Source: Sphingobacterium sp.
Lineage (GTDB): Bacteria; Bacteroidota; Bacteroidia; Sphingobacteriales; Sphingobacteriaceae
Direction of reading: 5' to 3'
DNA: 33,833 nt
Assembly: GCA_022712315.1 (NCBI GenBank)
Contig: JALAGS010000130.1
Location: forward strand, 1 to 33,833
Part shown: in pieces, positions 16,491-25,091 of the stretch
Layout of the letters: each line of letters starts with the position of its first letter
Numbering within the stretch: the first letter of the stretch is position 1
Notes under the pieces: generated by a model
Seen by the model: the letters and a program-made list of their open reading frames with translations, nothing else
What the model was told of the DNA's origin: nothing
Database searches by the model: none
Translations under genes and position numbers: made by a program

Positions 16491-16795
16491 AAATACCCTA
16501 CACCGGCACGATGCGCATACTGTCCCGTCAACAAGGAGGCACGTGTAGGAGCGCAAATGGAATTGTTATAAAATTCCTGAAATCTCGTCCCTTCTTTGGC
16601 TAAGGCAGCCAAATTCGGCGTATGAAAGTCTGTCCCTCCATAGGGTTCTATATCCGAAAACCCTAAATCATCCACCAAAATCAATACAATATTTGGACGG
16701 CTATCTTGTCCCCAGCTTGCCCTCGGCAAACTGCACAGACACAGTATAAGATATAAAAGTATCGTTTTCATTTACTTAAAATTTTTATTCCTCTA

Positions 16796-18286
16796 TTATT
16801 TATTTATCCAATCGGGATGCTGTGAGAGATTTGGATTGAGACTCAATTCGCGTTGTGGCGTCGGAAAATGAATATGGCGGGCAGCAGCATTGGTTTTTCC
16901 CGCAGCTTTTAGCTTAGCGACATAATATACAGCCCCCCTTCGCGCCAGATCAAACCAGCGCTGATATTCGTAGACCAGCTCCTTTCTTCGTTCTTCGAAA
17001 ACGGACTCTCTAAAAACATCCTTCGTTTCAGAAGCTAAAACCTCTTCCACACCGGCTCGACGACGCACCGCATTTAGCGCATTACGAGCCTCTAACGTGG
17101 GGCCATTCAACTCATTTTCGGCTTCCGCAAAAATTAACAATACTTCCGCATAACGAATGATGGGTGTGTTTTTAGAAGACTGCCCTTGGTTCCCCACAAC
17201 GGTTTCATCATAATATTTATTGAATTGCGGTTTAGCCAATGGATAATATTTACCGTCTGTAGGCGACAGCATCCCCGTGGTAAAGGTTACCGTCAGACGT
17301 TTATCATTTGCAGCAAAGCTCTTGTATAATCCGCCTTCTACGTGCAGTGCATCAGCATAATCGCCATTGATCCCCGGAATATCCGCAGGTGCAGACCTGC
17401 TCGCCAAAGAATTCCCTTGATAACCACTGTTTCCCTTAAATTGAGCGGAAAAGATATGTTCGCTGCCATTTTTCTTATCAATATTAAACACATCAGAAAA
17501 TTCCGGAAAAAGCGCGTACCCCTCCTTATCAATAACTTCCTTGGCTAATAATTTTGCATTGCTCCAATCGCTTCGCGTCAGATAGACTTTTGCCAATAAG
17601 CTTTTGGCCGCTCCCGAGCTTGCGCGGCCTTTATCTGTGTCACCGTAATTTTTGTAATTTGGGAGAGCTGATGCCGCTTTTAGGTCAGCGATAATCAACT
17701 CATATACGTCATTTTCTGCGGCTTTAGTTACATAAAGTTCCTGCGGAGATAAGGTCTCAACAGGGCTTGTTACCAACGGTACAGCCCCAAACCAGCGAAC
17801 CAAATTAAAATAATGCAAAGATCTCAGAAATTTTGCTTCGTTGATCAAACGCAGCTGTATTGTAGGCTCAATTTGGCCCGAAGACATTGCACTGATCTTT
17901 GCAATGTTGACATTCGATGCATTAATTGCATCATAACTCTGCTTCCAAAGCTGCTCCATCCGGTCGTTGGATGCATCATGCGTCAGATTACTAATCGCCC
18001 GTACATGTGCATTTCTGGCTCTTGGTCCTGCTTCATAATCATCTGTAGCCATCTCAACACCAATCTGGAACAGGCTGTTATACAAGGACTGACCAGTTTC
18101 ATATAGCTTTCTGTATGTCCCAGTCACAGCCGCGATTGCTTGATCTTGATTAAGATAAAACTGTTCCGACACCAAAGCACCTGCCGGATCTTCCGACAAT
18201 TTCGAGCACGAAATTGTTATTAGAAAGATCAAAATGACAGTGGATAAAAGATGTATTTTTTTCATTTGAATAAATTGCTTGTTCAT
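16796..18286 (-). CDS. SusD-like surface glycan-binding lipoprotein (RagB/SusD family)
   Basis: This 496-residue protein has a lipoprotein signal ending in LITISC (Cys27), and the SusD family start SKLSEDPAGALVSEQFYLNQDQAIAAVTGTYRKLYE. TPR-like helices follow (LRLINEAKFLRSLHYFNLVRWFGAVPLVTSP), then the C-terminal signature IIRYAEVLLIFAEAENELNG and FEERRKELVYEYQRWFDLARRG. It binds oligosaccharides at the cell surface and hands them to SusC. It starts either at the ATG at 18286 or at the ATG at 18265 (MKKIHLL), which gives a more usual signal peptide. It lies 48 bases downstream of susC and 24 bases upstream of the broken sulfatase gene; all are likely on one transcript. Confidence 0.95.
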   Translation of the reverse strand: MNKQFIQMKKIHLLSTVILIFLITISCSKLSEDPAGALVSEQFYLNQDQAIAAVTGTYRKLYETGQSLYNSLFQIGVEMATDDYEAGPRARNAHVRAISNLTHDASNDRMEQLWKQSYDAINASNVNIAKISAMSSGQIEPTIQLRLINEAKFLRSLHYFNLVRWFGAVPLVTSPVETLSPQELYVTKAAENDVYELIIADLKAASALPNYKNYGDTDKGRASSGAAKSLLAKVYLTRSDWSNAKLLAKEVIDKEGYALFPEFSDVFNIDKKNGSEHIFSAQFKGNSGYQGNSLASRSAPADIPGINGDYADALHVEGGLYKSFAANDKRLTVTFTTGMLSPTDGKYYPLAKPQFNKYYDETVVGNQGQSSKNTPIIRYAEVLLIFAEAENELNGPTLEARNALNAVRRRAGVEEVLASETKDVFRESVFEERRKELVYEYQRWFDLARRGAVYYVAKLKAAGKTNAAARHIHFPTPQRELSLNPNLSQHPDWINK

Positions 18287-18334
18287 AATAATGGGCTTAG
18301 CACAAAATCCCTCTTCAATACATTTACAGGTATA

Positions 18335-21300
18335 TTAGAAAGTCAAAGAAATACCTGCAGAAATAGATCTAGCTGCTGGATAAATTCCCGAATCGGTCCC
18401 TATCTGCACATTGCTTCCCGAAGTCACCTCTGGGTCAAAACCTTTATATTTCGTCCATGTCAAAAGATTCTGTGCTGTTAAATAGAGATTAAGATTCTTA
18501 ATACTAGCTCCTTGAAGCCATTCCTTCGGGAAGTTGTATCCAAAATGCAATGATTTCAACCGAACAAAAGAACCGCTCTCTACAAATTGATTGGAAAATA
18601 CCGGTGCAGGGTCTAATTTTGCCCTCGGATATAACTGACTTGGATTCGAAGGTGTCCAGCGCGTCAATGCATCACTTGATGCGTTTTGCTGACCGGTAAA
18701 CATTTCTAGATTCTGTCTATTGATATTAAGCAGATCATTGCCAACTGTGCCCTGTATAAGAAACGACAAATCAAAACCCTTATAGGAAATACTATTGGTC
18801 AGCCCAAAAATAAAATCTGGCTGTGCATTCCCGATAATCGTTCTATCATTTGCTGTCGTAAATTGACCATCACCATCGATATCTTTATAAAGGCGATCCC
18901 CCGCTTTCGGTGTAGCATTTCCTGTAAACTTGCCCTTACTATTCTCTTCGCCCACTTGTAGGATTCCGTCGGTTACCGTTCCATAAAATGTACCGATTGG
19001 CTCGCCCACTTTAATAATATAGTTTCCAGAAATATAGGAACTCGCACCTTCACCAATAGTCAGCACTTTATTGCGGTTAAAGGAAAAGTTAATATCTGTA
19101 TTCCAGCTCACTCTTCCCTGTAAATTCCTTGATTTTAAACTCAATTCCAGTCCCCTATTCGATACGGAACCAAAATTCTGAAGAGAAGTGGCATACCCTG
19201 AAGTCCACGGTATTTCCACATTCAGCAAGAGATCTTTGGTTTTCTTATAATAGTAATCAGCTGTAAATTGAAGGCGATTATTCAACAGACTGATATCAAA
19301 ACCGCCATCATATTGCAACGTACTCTCCCAGCCAAGATTTTTGTTGGGAATACGTTGTGGGGCAAAACCGGCGACAACATTGTTTCCAAAGAGATAATTC
19401 AAGCTATATAAGGTTGACAGCGATTGGTATTGTCCTATTTCCTGATTACCAGTGGTACCAAAACTTGTACGTATTTTAAAATCATTCAAGGCGGGAAAAA
19501 TCTCCTTAAAAAAAGATTCATTTGCAACACGCCACGATAATGCGACAGAGGGAAAATTACCCCATTTATTGTCCGCGCCAAAGCGGGAACTGCCATCGCG
19601 GCGCAAACTTGCAGAAACATAATACTTGTTTGCGTAGTTGTAATTGATCCTCGCCAGATAAGAATGCAAGACCCAGGAATAGCTGTCAGAAGATGGCCGA
19701 ACGATAGTAGAGCCACTCTGTAAGCTATTGAACAACAGTTCATCGGTTACAAAATTTTCAGCACCAGCATTAAAGATATCATTTTTAGACTCCTGTTGGG
19801 TAACCCCTAATAGAGCATTAAAATTATGTTGACCAATTGAACCCGTATAGTTCAGGGTATTTTCATTTAACCAGGAAGTTCCGTCAAAATTTCCTAAGCT
19901 CGCTTTTCCTTTAGTACCTGCTCCCTCATAAATATAAGATGGCAAATAATATTTATCGTCTCTGCTGTTTAAATCAACACCAACCAAGACTTTCGCTTGT
20001 AAACCTTTTAAAATCCGATACTGAGCAAATGACGTCCCCAATATCCGAAGTCCCTGTGAAGTATTCGTTGTTTCTTTTAAGGTTGCTATTGGATTGGCAA
20101 ATATGTTTTCAAAAGGGTTTCGTAAAGTATACGCACCGTTGGCCTCATAGACTGTCGCTGTCGAAGGCATGATGAGCAAGGCATTGACAATACCCGTAGG
20201 AGCTATCTGTGCATTTGTTTTATTAACCGACAGATTGGCACCGACCTGTAATCGATCGAAAGGATTGGCATCAATATTTGATCGAAATCCTATACGCTTA
20301 AAATTTGTGTTAATAATAACCCCATCTTGATCGAAATAATTTGCCCCCAGATAATATTGTATTTTTTCCGCTCCCCCAGACAGCGAAAGCTGCTGATTAT
20401 AGACCTTACCGCTTTGAAAAGCCTCTTTTTGCCAATTAGTACCTGCACCCAATTGATCGATTTCAGCCTTTGTACGGTATTGGTAAGCGCCTAAGCTTGG
20501 ATTAGCGTCATACAATGCCTCATTTCTTAAAACTGCAAAGTCATGGGCATTCAACACGTCGATTTGTTTAAGTACATTTTGTGCACCAAAACTACCATCA
20601 TAGCTTAATTGCACATGTCCTGCCCGTCCTTTCTTCGTTGTTACCAGGATGACACCATTAGCTCCTCTGGATCCGTAAATAGCCGTCGCAGCCGCATCTT
20701 TAAGGACTTCAATACTCTCAATATCTGTAGGGCTGATGCTGGCCAATGGATTCACCGGCGTCCCGCTTCCTACCCCTGTACTTTCGGTTTGGTTATACAC
20801 CGGAAATCCGTCAATGACATAAAGTGGTTCATTTCCTCCCTGGATGGATGCTCCCCCGCGAATTCGGATACTGACTCCACCTCCGGGTTGCCCAGAGGTT
20901 TGCGTTACCTGCACTCCTGATATCCCACCTTTTAATGTTTGATCCAATGATGAAACAGGTTGTTTTAGGAGCTTATCAGGCAATGTGGCTACCGAACCAG
21001 TCAGATCACGACGTTTCTGTGTGCCATAGCCCACGACGACAACCTCATCGAGATCCGCCGATGCAGGGGTTAACTCAATGACAGCTGGCGACGAATTGAC
21101 AACCAATCGTTTTTCTTCGTAGCCTAAAAAACTTAGAATTAAAGTAAAAGGGAGCTTCTGTCCAGTAACAAATTGAAAATTACCCTGATTGTCTGTCTGT
21201 ACGCTATGGGTAACAGCCTCCAATTGTACGGTAACGCCCTGAATGGGCTCCTTGGTTGTCGCATCGATAACCTTTCCTATCAAGGATGCATTAATAATAG

Positions 21301-21388
21301 GTTTTGGTTCTTGTGCTTGTACGATTCCGAATGCGTACAGAAAAAGCACGACTAAAGTAGAATACCGCAGTACTCCATATTTTTTCAT
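18335..21388 (-). CDS. SusC-like TonB-dependent glycan importer (SusC/RagA family)
   Basis: This 1017-residue outer-membrane protein has a signal peptide (MKKYGVLRYSTLVVLFLYAFGIVQA), a carboxypeptidase-like domain (ASLIGKVIDATTKEPIQGV, about 35-108), the family motif DEVVVVGYGTQKRRDLTGSV at 114-132, and a plug domain with IRIRGGASIQGGNEPLYVIDGFPV and EVLKDAAATAIYGSRGANGVILVTTKKG. A long 22-strand barrel ends with SISAGISLTF. With SusD it imports glycan fragments using TonB energy. It heads the susC-susD-sulfatase-sulfatase operon. Nothing like an anti-sigma/ECF pair or hybrid two-component sensor is in the window; control may use the 5' leader of about 270 bases. Substrate is not determinable; sulfatases suggest a sulfated glycan. 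Confidence 0.96.
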   Translation of the reverse strand: MKKYGVLRYSTLVVLFLYAFGIVQAQEPKPIINASLIGKVIDATTKEPIQGVTVQLEAVTHSVQTDNQGNFQFVTGQKLPFTLILSFLGYEEKRLVVNSSPAVIELTPASADLDEVVVVGYGTQKRRDLTGSVATLPDKLLKQPVSSLDQTLKGGISGVQVTQTSGQPGGGVSIRIRGGASIQGGNEPLYVIDGFPVYNQTESTGVGSGTPVNPLASISPTDIESIEVLKDAAATAIYGSRGANGVILVTTKKGRAGHVQLSYDGSFGAQNVLKQIDVLNAHDFAVLRNEALYDANPSLGAYQYRTKAEIDQLGAGTNWQKEAFQSGKVYNQQLSLSGGAEKIQYYLGANYFDQDGVIINTNFKRIGFRSNIDANPFDRLQVGANLSVNKTNAQIAPTGIVNALLIMPSTATVYEANGAYTLRNPFENIFANPIATLKETTNTSQGLRILGTSFAQYRILKGLQAKVLVGVDLNSRDDKYYLPSYIYEGAGTKGKASLGNFDGTSWLNENTLNYTGSIGQHNFNALLGVTQQESKNDIFNAGAENFVTDELLFNSLQSGSTIVRPSSDSYSWVLHSYLARINYNYANKYYVSASLRRDGSSRFGADNKWGNFPSVALSWRVANESFFKEIFPALNDFKIRTSFGTTGNQEIGQYQSLSTLYSLNYLFGNNVVAGFAPQRIPNKNLGWESTLQYDGGFDISLLNNRLQFTADYYYKKTKDLLLNVEIPWTSGYATSLQNFGSVSNRGLELSLKSRNLQGRVSWNTDINFSFNRNKVLTIGEGASSYISGNYIIKVGEPIGTFYGTVTDGILQVGEENSKGKFTGNATPKAGDRLYKDIDGDGQFTTANDRTIIGNAQPDFIFGLTNSISYKGFDLSFLIQGTVGNDLLNINRQNLEMFTGQQNASSDALTRWTPSNPSQLYPRAKLDPAPVFSNQFVESGSFVRLKSLHFGYNFPKEWLQGASIKNLNLYLTAQNLLTWTKYKGFDPEVTSGSNVQIGTDSGIYPAARSISAGISLTF

Positions 21389-21422
21389 TGTCCGTTCTAT
21401 TTAATGTGAAAATGCAAACAAG

Positions 21423-21433
21423 TGCCAACGCCA
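21423..21433. repeat. susC leader element TGCCAACGCCA, copy 1
   Basis: This 11-base word is repeated at 21637-21647 in the same orientation. Here it is within an imperfect palindrome, GTGCCAA-N5-TTGGTAC (21422-21440). It lies 35 bases upstream of the susC ATG. Confidence 0.45.
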
Positions 21434-21636
21434 TTGGTACGCTTGTGATAAAAACTTTACTACATGCCTATTCATTTATAAACATGGAGGAATTGTGTGC
21501 CTTTCAGCACATGCACATTCGACAATTAAAAAGAAAGGAATTAAAGGGAAAGGTGGGATTTGAATCGTTCTTTCGAACTGTAAAGCGGTCGTTTTTCATA
21601 CTTGTTCAAAATTTAGTAGTATAGTTTAGTAATCGT

Positions 21637-21647
21637 TGCCAACGCCA
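21637..21647. repeat. susC leader element TGCCAACGCCA, copy 2
   Basis: Identical 11-base word to 21423-21433, starting 214 bases away. It is also followed by a TTG-containing half (TTGTTAACG), giving an imperfect palindrome. It lies just downstream of the predicted susC transcript start. Confidence 0.45.
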
Positions 21648-21663
21648 ATTGTTAACGACTACA

Positions 21664-21698
21664 CAAATATAAAATTATTTTTCAAAAAGACTACCAAA
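21664..21698 (-). promoter_or_regulatory. Candidate susC operon promoter
   Basis: On the minus strand TATATTTG (21671-21664) matches TAnnTTTG, and TTTG (21698-21695) is a possible -33 box with a 23-base spacing. The -33 box lies in the loop of the trxB terminator palindrome. The predicted start near 21657 gives a leader of about 270 bases before the susC ATG. Confidence 0.45.
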
Positions 21699-21723
21699 CA
21701 AGTAGTCTTTTTGAAAAATAATT
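21673..21723. terminator. Long perfect palindromic terminator after trxB
   Basis: Two 22-base arms (21673-21694 and 21702-21723) are perfect reverse complements around the 7-base loop CAAACAA. The stem has the usual A/T runs, with GACTAC/GTAGTC at the loop end. It lies 36 bases after the trxB stop codon. It is much longer than a normal intrinsic terminator. Confidence 0.85.
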
Positions 21724-21758
21724 CTTTTGAACAAGTTATTAGTTTATTCTTCTAGCAA

Positions 21759-22715
21759 TTATTCGCCGCTTTCTTTTGCCGCAAGATATCTTTCAGCTTC
21801 CAGGGCAGCCATACAGCCCGTACCCGCAGCAGTAATTGCCTGACGGAAAACATTGTCCTGAACGTCCCCACAAGCAAAAACACCTGGTATATTCGTCGCT
21901 GTACTATCTGGTTTAGTGATCAAATATCCAGTTTCATCCATATCTAATACACCTGTAAACAGTTCGGTATTTGGTTTATGACCGATCGCAACAAAGAAAC
22001 CTGTCACTTCCAGATCCTTTTCAGACTGGTCTTTATTATTGATAACGCGAATTCCAGTGACAACCTGACCGTCTCCTAAAACTTCTTTTGCTTCAGAATT
22101 GTAGTGTACTTCGATATTTGGCGTATTCATGACACGGTGTACCATTGCTTTAGAAGCACGGAACTCATCACGGCGCACCAGCATATGTACTTTTGAACAT
22201 AGTTTTGCAAGATATGTAGCTTCCTCAGCCGCTGTATCTCCCGCCCCAACGATAGCAACTTCTTGATTTTTAAAGAAAAATCCGTCACATACAGCACATG
22301 CTGAAACACCAAAACCATTATATTTTTGTTCTGATTCCAAGCCTAACCATTTCGCGGTAGCTCCTGTTGCAATAATCACAGTATCTGCGGTAACTTGCAC
22401 CGTTCCATCAATTTCCACACGGTGTACATCGCCTGTAAAATCTACTTTGGTCACATATCCAAAACGTACTGAAGTTCCGAAGCGTTCTGCCTGCTCACGC
22501 AAATCTTCCATCATTACAGGTCCTGTAATACCTTTTGGATAGCCAGGGAAATTGTCCACCTCGGTTGTTTGAGTCAATTGTCCCCCAGGTACAATACCAG
22601 TGTAAACGACAGGTTTCATATCTGCACGTGCTGCATAAATCGCTGCAGTATAACCTGCTGGCCCCGAGCCAATAATCAAACACTGTACATGCTCCACTTC
22701 TTGTTTGAATTCCAT
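21759..22715 (-). CDS. trxB: Thioredoxin reductase
   Basis: This 318-residue flavoprotein has FAD-binding GSGPAGYTAAIYAAR (16-30), the redox pair Cys140 and Cys143 in CAVCDG, NADPH-binding GAGDTAAEEATYL, and the C-terminal FAD contact GVFACGDVQDNVFRQAITAAGTG. It reduces thioredoxin with NADPH in the cytoplasm. Its length is normal for the low-molecular-weight bacterial enzyme. It starts 28 bases after the end of the exonuclease gene upstream, on the same strand, so the two are likely cotranscribed, and it ends at the strong palindromic terminator at 21673-21723. Confidence 0.96.
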   Translation of the reverse strand: MEFKQEVEHVQCLIIGSGPAGYTAAIYAARADMKPVVYTGIVPGGQLTQTTEVDNFPGYPKGITGPVMMEDLREQAERFGTSVRFGYVTKVDFTGDVHRVEIDGTVQVTADTVIIATGATAKWLGLESEQKYNGFGVSACAVCDGFFFKNQEVAIVGAGDTAAEEATYLAKLCSKVHMLVRRDEFRASKAMVHRVMNTPNIEVHYNSEAKEVLGDGQVVTGIRVINNKDQSEKDLEVTGFFVAIGHKPNTELFTGVLDMDETGYLITKPDSTATNIPGVFACGDVQDNVFRQAITAAGTGCMAALEAERYLAAKESGE

Positions 22716-22743
22716 AATCCTTTTTCTAAGCTATTAATTAAAG

Positions 22744-23697
22744 TTATTTTTTAAATTTATCTTGCAACCCTTTCAGCATATCCAAGGAAATGCTCTGTGG
22801 AGCCTCCTCTTTTTGTTGATTGAATTCCTTTTTCGCAAGTTTTCTATCTTCCGCAGAATGAGCCGCAGCCGCTTTAGCTTTTTGCTCGTTCTTCTCTTTT
22901 TTATACCTATTCCAGATATTTTCCAGTACTTTTTTGGTATATAATGGAAAATCTCCATTTTGCATCCAGGCATAGTAACTAGGTTCCTGCTCAAATACCT
23001 CTACAATAGGTTTTCCTTTATGTTTTCCAAAATTGATCGTTTCCTGTCCATCGGCATTATAAACAAGACGCCCAGCAAAATCCACCGGTTTACTTAAGTT
23101 GGTAAATGCATGCAAAGCTTCAACATCGTTAACTACAGGATGGGACACGACACCATGTTTATCTTCAAAAGCCGCACCTTCATATTTTGTCAGCTGTGCT
23201 TTCAACACCTCATAGGTTGCGCGGACATCCGCTTCTGCAGTGTGCGCATTTTCGAGGTTTTCATTGCAATAAAATTTGTAAGCAGCTTTCAAGGTACGCT
23301 GCTCCATTTGATGGAAGATATTTTGAACATCTACAAATGCTCTTCCCTCCAGAGAAAAATCGACACCTGCCCGTAGGAATTCTTCCATCAGCATAGGTAC
23401 ATCAAACTTGTTGGAGTTATATCCCGCTAGATCTCCATCGGCAATGAATGCTGCCAGTTCCACTGCTATCGCCTTAAAATTAGGCGCATCCTTCACATCT
23501 TCATCATAAATGCCATGAAAAAAAGAGGACTCCGCGGGAATAGGTATTTCCGGATTGATCTTCTTTGTATATACTGTTTCTTCACCATTAGGCATCACTT
23601 TCAGAAATGATACTTCAACAATACGATCAGTTGCTACATTAACGCCCGTAGTTTCCAAATCGAAAAATACCAATGGTCTCTTTAATTTTAATTCCAT
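22744..23697 (-). CDS. DEDDh 3'-5' exonuclease (DnaQ-like) with C-terminal extension
   Basis: This 317-residue protein has a DnaQ-type exonuclease domain: FFDLETTG (Asp13, Glu15), NSNKFDVPML (Asp99) and NAHTAEADVRATYEVL (His152, Asp157), the full DEDDh set. After about residue 205 comes a second region, INFGKHKGKPIVEVFEQEP and YYAWMQNGDFP, which resembles the small domain seen after exonuclease X-type proteins, then a charged Lys/Glu tail. It is expected to degrade single-stranded DNA or RNA, but is not the replicase epsilon subunit by this architecture. A -7 box (TATTTTTG) lies at 23727-23734 on the minus strand. It is 28 bases upstream of trxB. Confidence 0.9.
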   Translation of the reverse strand: MELKLKRPLVFFDLETTGVNVATDRIVEVSFLKVMPNGEETVYTKKINPEIPIPAESSFFHGIYDEDVKDAPNFKAIAVELAAFIADGDLAGYNSNKFDVPMLMEEFLRAGVDFSLEGRAFVDVQNIFHQMEQRTLKAAYKFYCNENLENAHTAEADVRATYEVLKAQLTKYEGAAFEDKHGVVSHPVVNDVEALHAFTNLSKPVDFAGRLVYNADGQETINFGKHKGKPIVEVFEQEPSYYAWMQNGDFPLYTKKVLENIWNRYKKEKNEQKAKAAAAHSAEDRKLAKKEFNQQKEEAPQSISLDMLKGLQDKFKK

Positions 23698-23726
23698 ACC
23701 GGATAGTACACTTTTTTATCAAAAAC

Positions 23727-23734
23727 CAAAAATA
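23727..23734 (-). promoter_or_regulatory. Candidate -7 box for the exonuclease-trxB unit
   Basis: The minus strand reads TATTTTTG, matching TAnnTTTG, 30 bases before the ATG at 23697. No clear -33 TTG is visible. Confidence 0.35.
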
Positions 23735-23768
23735 CAAAGTAGTATTCGATTTTTGTAGTCTTAGAAAT

Positions 23769-25091
23769 TTAATTTACAACCGCTTGATGAAGTAGTTCTC
23801 CTTGGCTTATTTTACCAACAACAACCTTTACCATCGCGTCAAAGTCCAAATATTTATTGGCAATATCACGCACCTTCTCAGGTGACATATTTCTGATCTG
23901 CTCCATATAATAGGAATAGTAAGTTAATGTCATCCCGTTCAGCAGCACACTCTTAAACTTGTCTGCATGGGAAAAGATACTTTCCAATGAACCCAGCATC
24001 GACCCCTCCATATAGGTTTTTACAAGGTTTACCTCTTCAATAGCAGCCAATGTCGTTTTCAATGCATTGATCTCCTTCTCTATCTCGGTCAGGGTCGCAG
24101 CTGTTACCTCTACACCTACTTCTGTGACAATAGTTAAGAAACCAGTATGTTTCAAGGTTGCGACAGCCGAACCGATACTATACGTATATCCTTTTTCCTC
24201 ACGGATATTGCGCATAAGACGGGAACCAAAAAAACCACCCAACAATGTGTTGACAAATTGTAATGCAGGATAATCGGGATGGGTTCTTCCTATGGTTTGA
24301 TTACCTAGACGAATGGCCGACTGCAGCGCATTGTCTTTTTCTTCATAAGCCAATTCGCTGGAACCCTGCGCTAAAATCGGGGCATCTAAACCTGAAGTCC
24401 CAACCGCCCCCTGCCATTCAATACCAAAAATCTGTTCCAGCTCCTGCAACAGGCTATCGGAAACATTTCCGGATACAATCAACGTACAATTGCTGGGATT
24501 AATCTCTTTCTTGTACAGTTCAATCAGCTGCGAACGTGTAATAGCATCATAATCTTCAAGTTGAGGCGTTCTCCCATAGCGATTATCTTCGCCAAAGATC
24601 AAATTATAAAACTTACGTCGCGCCAAATAATCATTCTTTTGAATGGAAACTTGAAACTTCTGTTTGTTATTGCGTAAATAGGTATCCAATTCTTGCTGCG
24701 GAATCGAAGCTTCGGTCAAAATATCCTTTACCAAGGGCAGCAATACCTGACTATGCCTATTCAGGGTATAAAGCGATAAGGATGTGGTATCAAAAGAGTA
24801 TTCGGGGACAAGAAATGCACCGTAAAAATCCACTTTATCCGCAATCTCTGCACTGGACATTGTCATTGTACCTTCTTTAAGCAAGGCACTTAAAGCACTA
24901 TTGAGCAAAGGGTTTTCGCGCTGCCCGTCAAGATAGGTATTTGCAAATATCCATTCTATGCGAACAAGCTCTTGCTCAGGCGACTGAAATACATATACGG
25001 GCAATCCGTTTGCAAATTTTTTCTTTATCGGTTCTTTCAAACTAATATTTCCGATTTCACGAAACTCTGGTGCTTTCGTTCTATCCAACAT
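23769..25091 (-). CDS. M16-family peptidase-like protein, catalytically inactive subunit
   Basis: This 440-residue protein has the M16B fold but no HxxEH zinc motif: the equivalent place reads PLLNSALSALLKEG. It keeps the other half of the shared active site, the GGFFGSRLMRNIREEKGYTYSIGS loop (Arg and Tyr pair) typical of the non-catalytic partner. Such proteins pair with an active M16 subunit to form a closed chamber that degrades peptides. Its start (ATG at 25091) overlaps the end of the active-subunit gene by 11 bases, so translational coupling is likely. No signal peptide is seen, so the pair is probably cytoplasmic or not exported by Sec. It is the last gene of gpsA-hemF-M16-M16. Confidence 0.9.
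   Translation of the reverse strand: MLDRTKAPEFREIGNISLKEPIKKKFANGLPVYVFQSPEQELVRIEWIFANTYLDGQRENPLLNSALSALLKEGTMTMSSAEIADKVDFYGAFLVPEYSFDTTSLSLYTLNRHSQVLLPLVKDILTEASIPQQELDTYLRNNKQKFQVSIQKNDYLARRKFYNLIFGEDNRYGRTPQLEDYDAITRSQLIELYKKEINPSNCTLIVSGNVSDSLLQELEQIFGIEWQGAVGTSGLDAPILAQGSSELAYEEKDNALQSAIRLGNQTIGRTHPDYPALQFVNTLLGGFFGSRLMRNIREEKGYTYSIGSAVATLKHTGFLTIVTEVGVEVTAATLTEIEKEINALKTTLAAIEEVNLVKTYMEGSMLGSLESIFSHADKFKSVLLNGMTLTYYSYYMEQIRNMSPEKVRDIANKYLDFDAMVKVVVGKISQGELLHQAVVN

Larger units (their letters stand above)
15179..16771 (-). pseudogene. Sulfatase gene interrupted by an internal inversion (off state or pseudogene)
   Basis: The N-terminal part, from ATG 16771, has a signal peptide, PNIVLILVDDLGFSD (Asp34, Asp35) and CAPTR with Cys73, then is correct up to GYFNVNI (residue 98). 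After that it runs into 12 unrelated residues and a TAA at 16439. The rest, from QWPAQRGFERSF on, is open from about 16357 to the stop at 15179 with no ATG near its start. The missing middle is present on the plus strand: reading 16358-16476 forward gives IGLPAYQGFLNRES, LAEVLKEAGYS, SGKWHVGDD. With that piece flipped the gene is one frame of 530 codons, matching the intact 540-residue neighbour. As written the gene cannot make an active sulfatase. It lies between susD (24 bases) and the intact sulfatase (17 bases). Confidence 0.92.

Noticed and set aside
16439..16771. Treating the 110-codon sulfatase start and the 15179-16396 frame as two separate genes or a simple frameshift
   Set aside because: The missing piece is present in reverse orientation between them; only a segment flip restores the family sequence at both ends.
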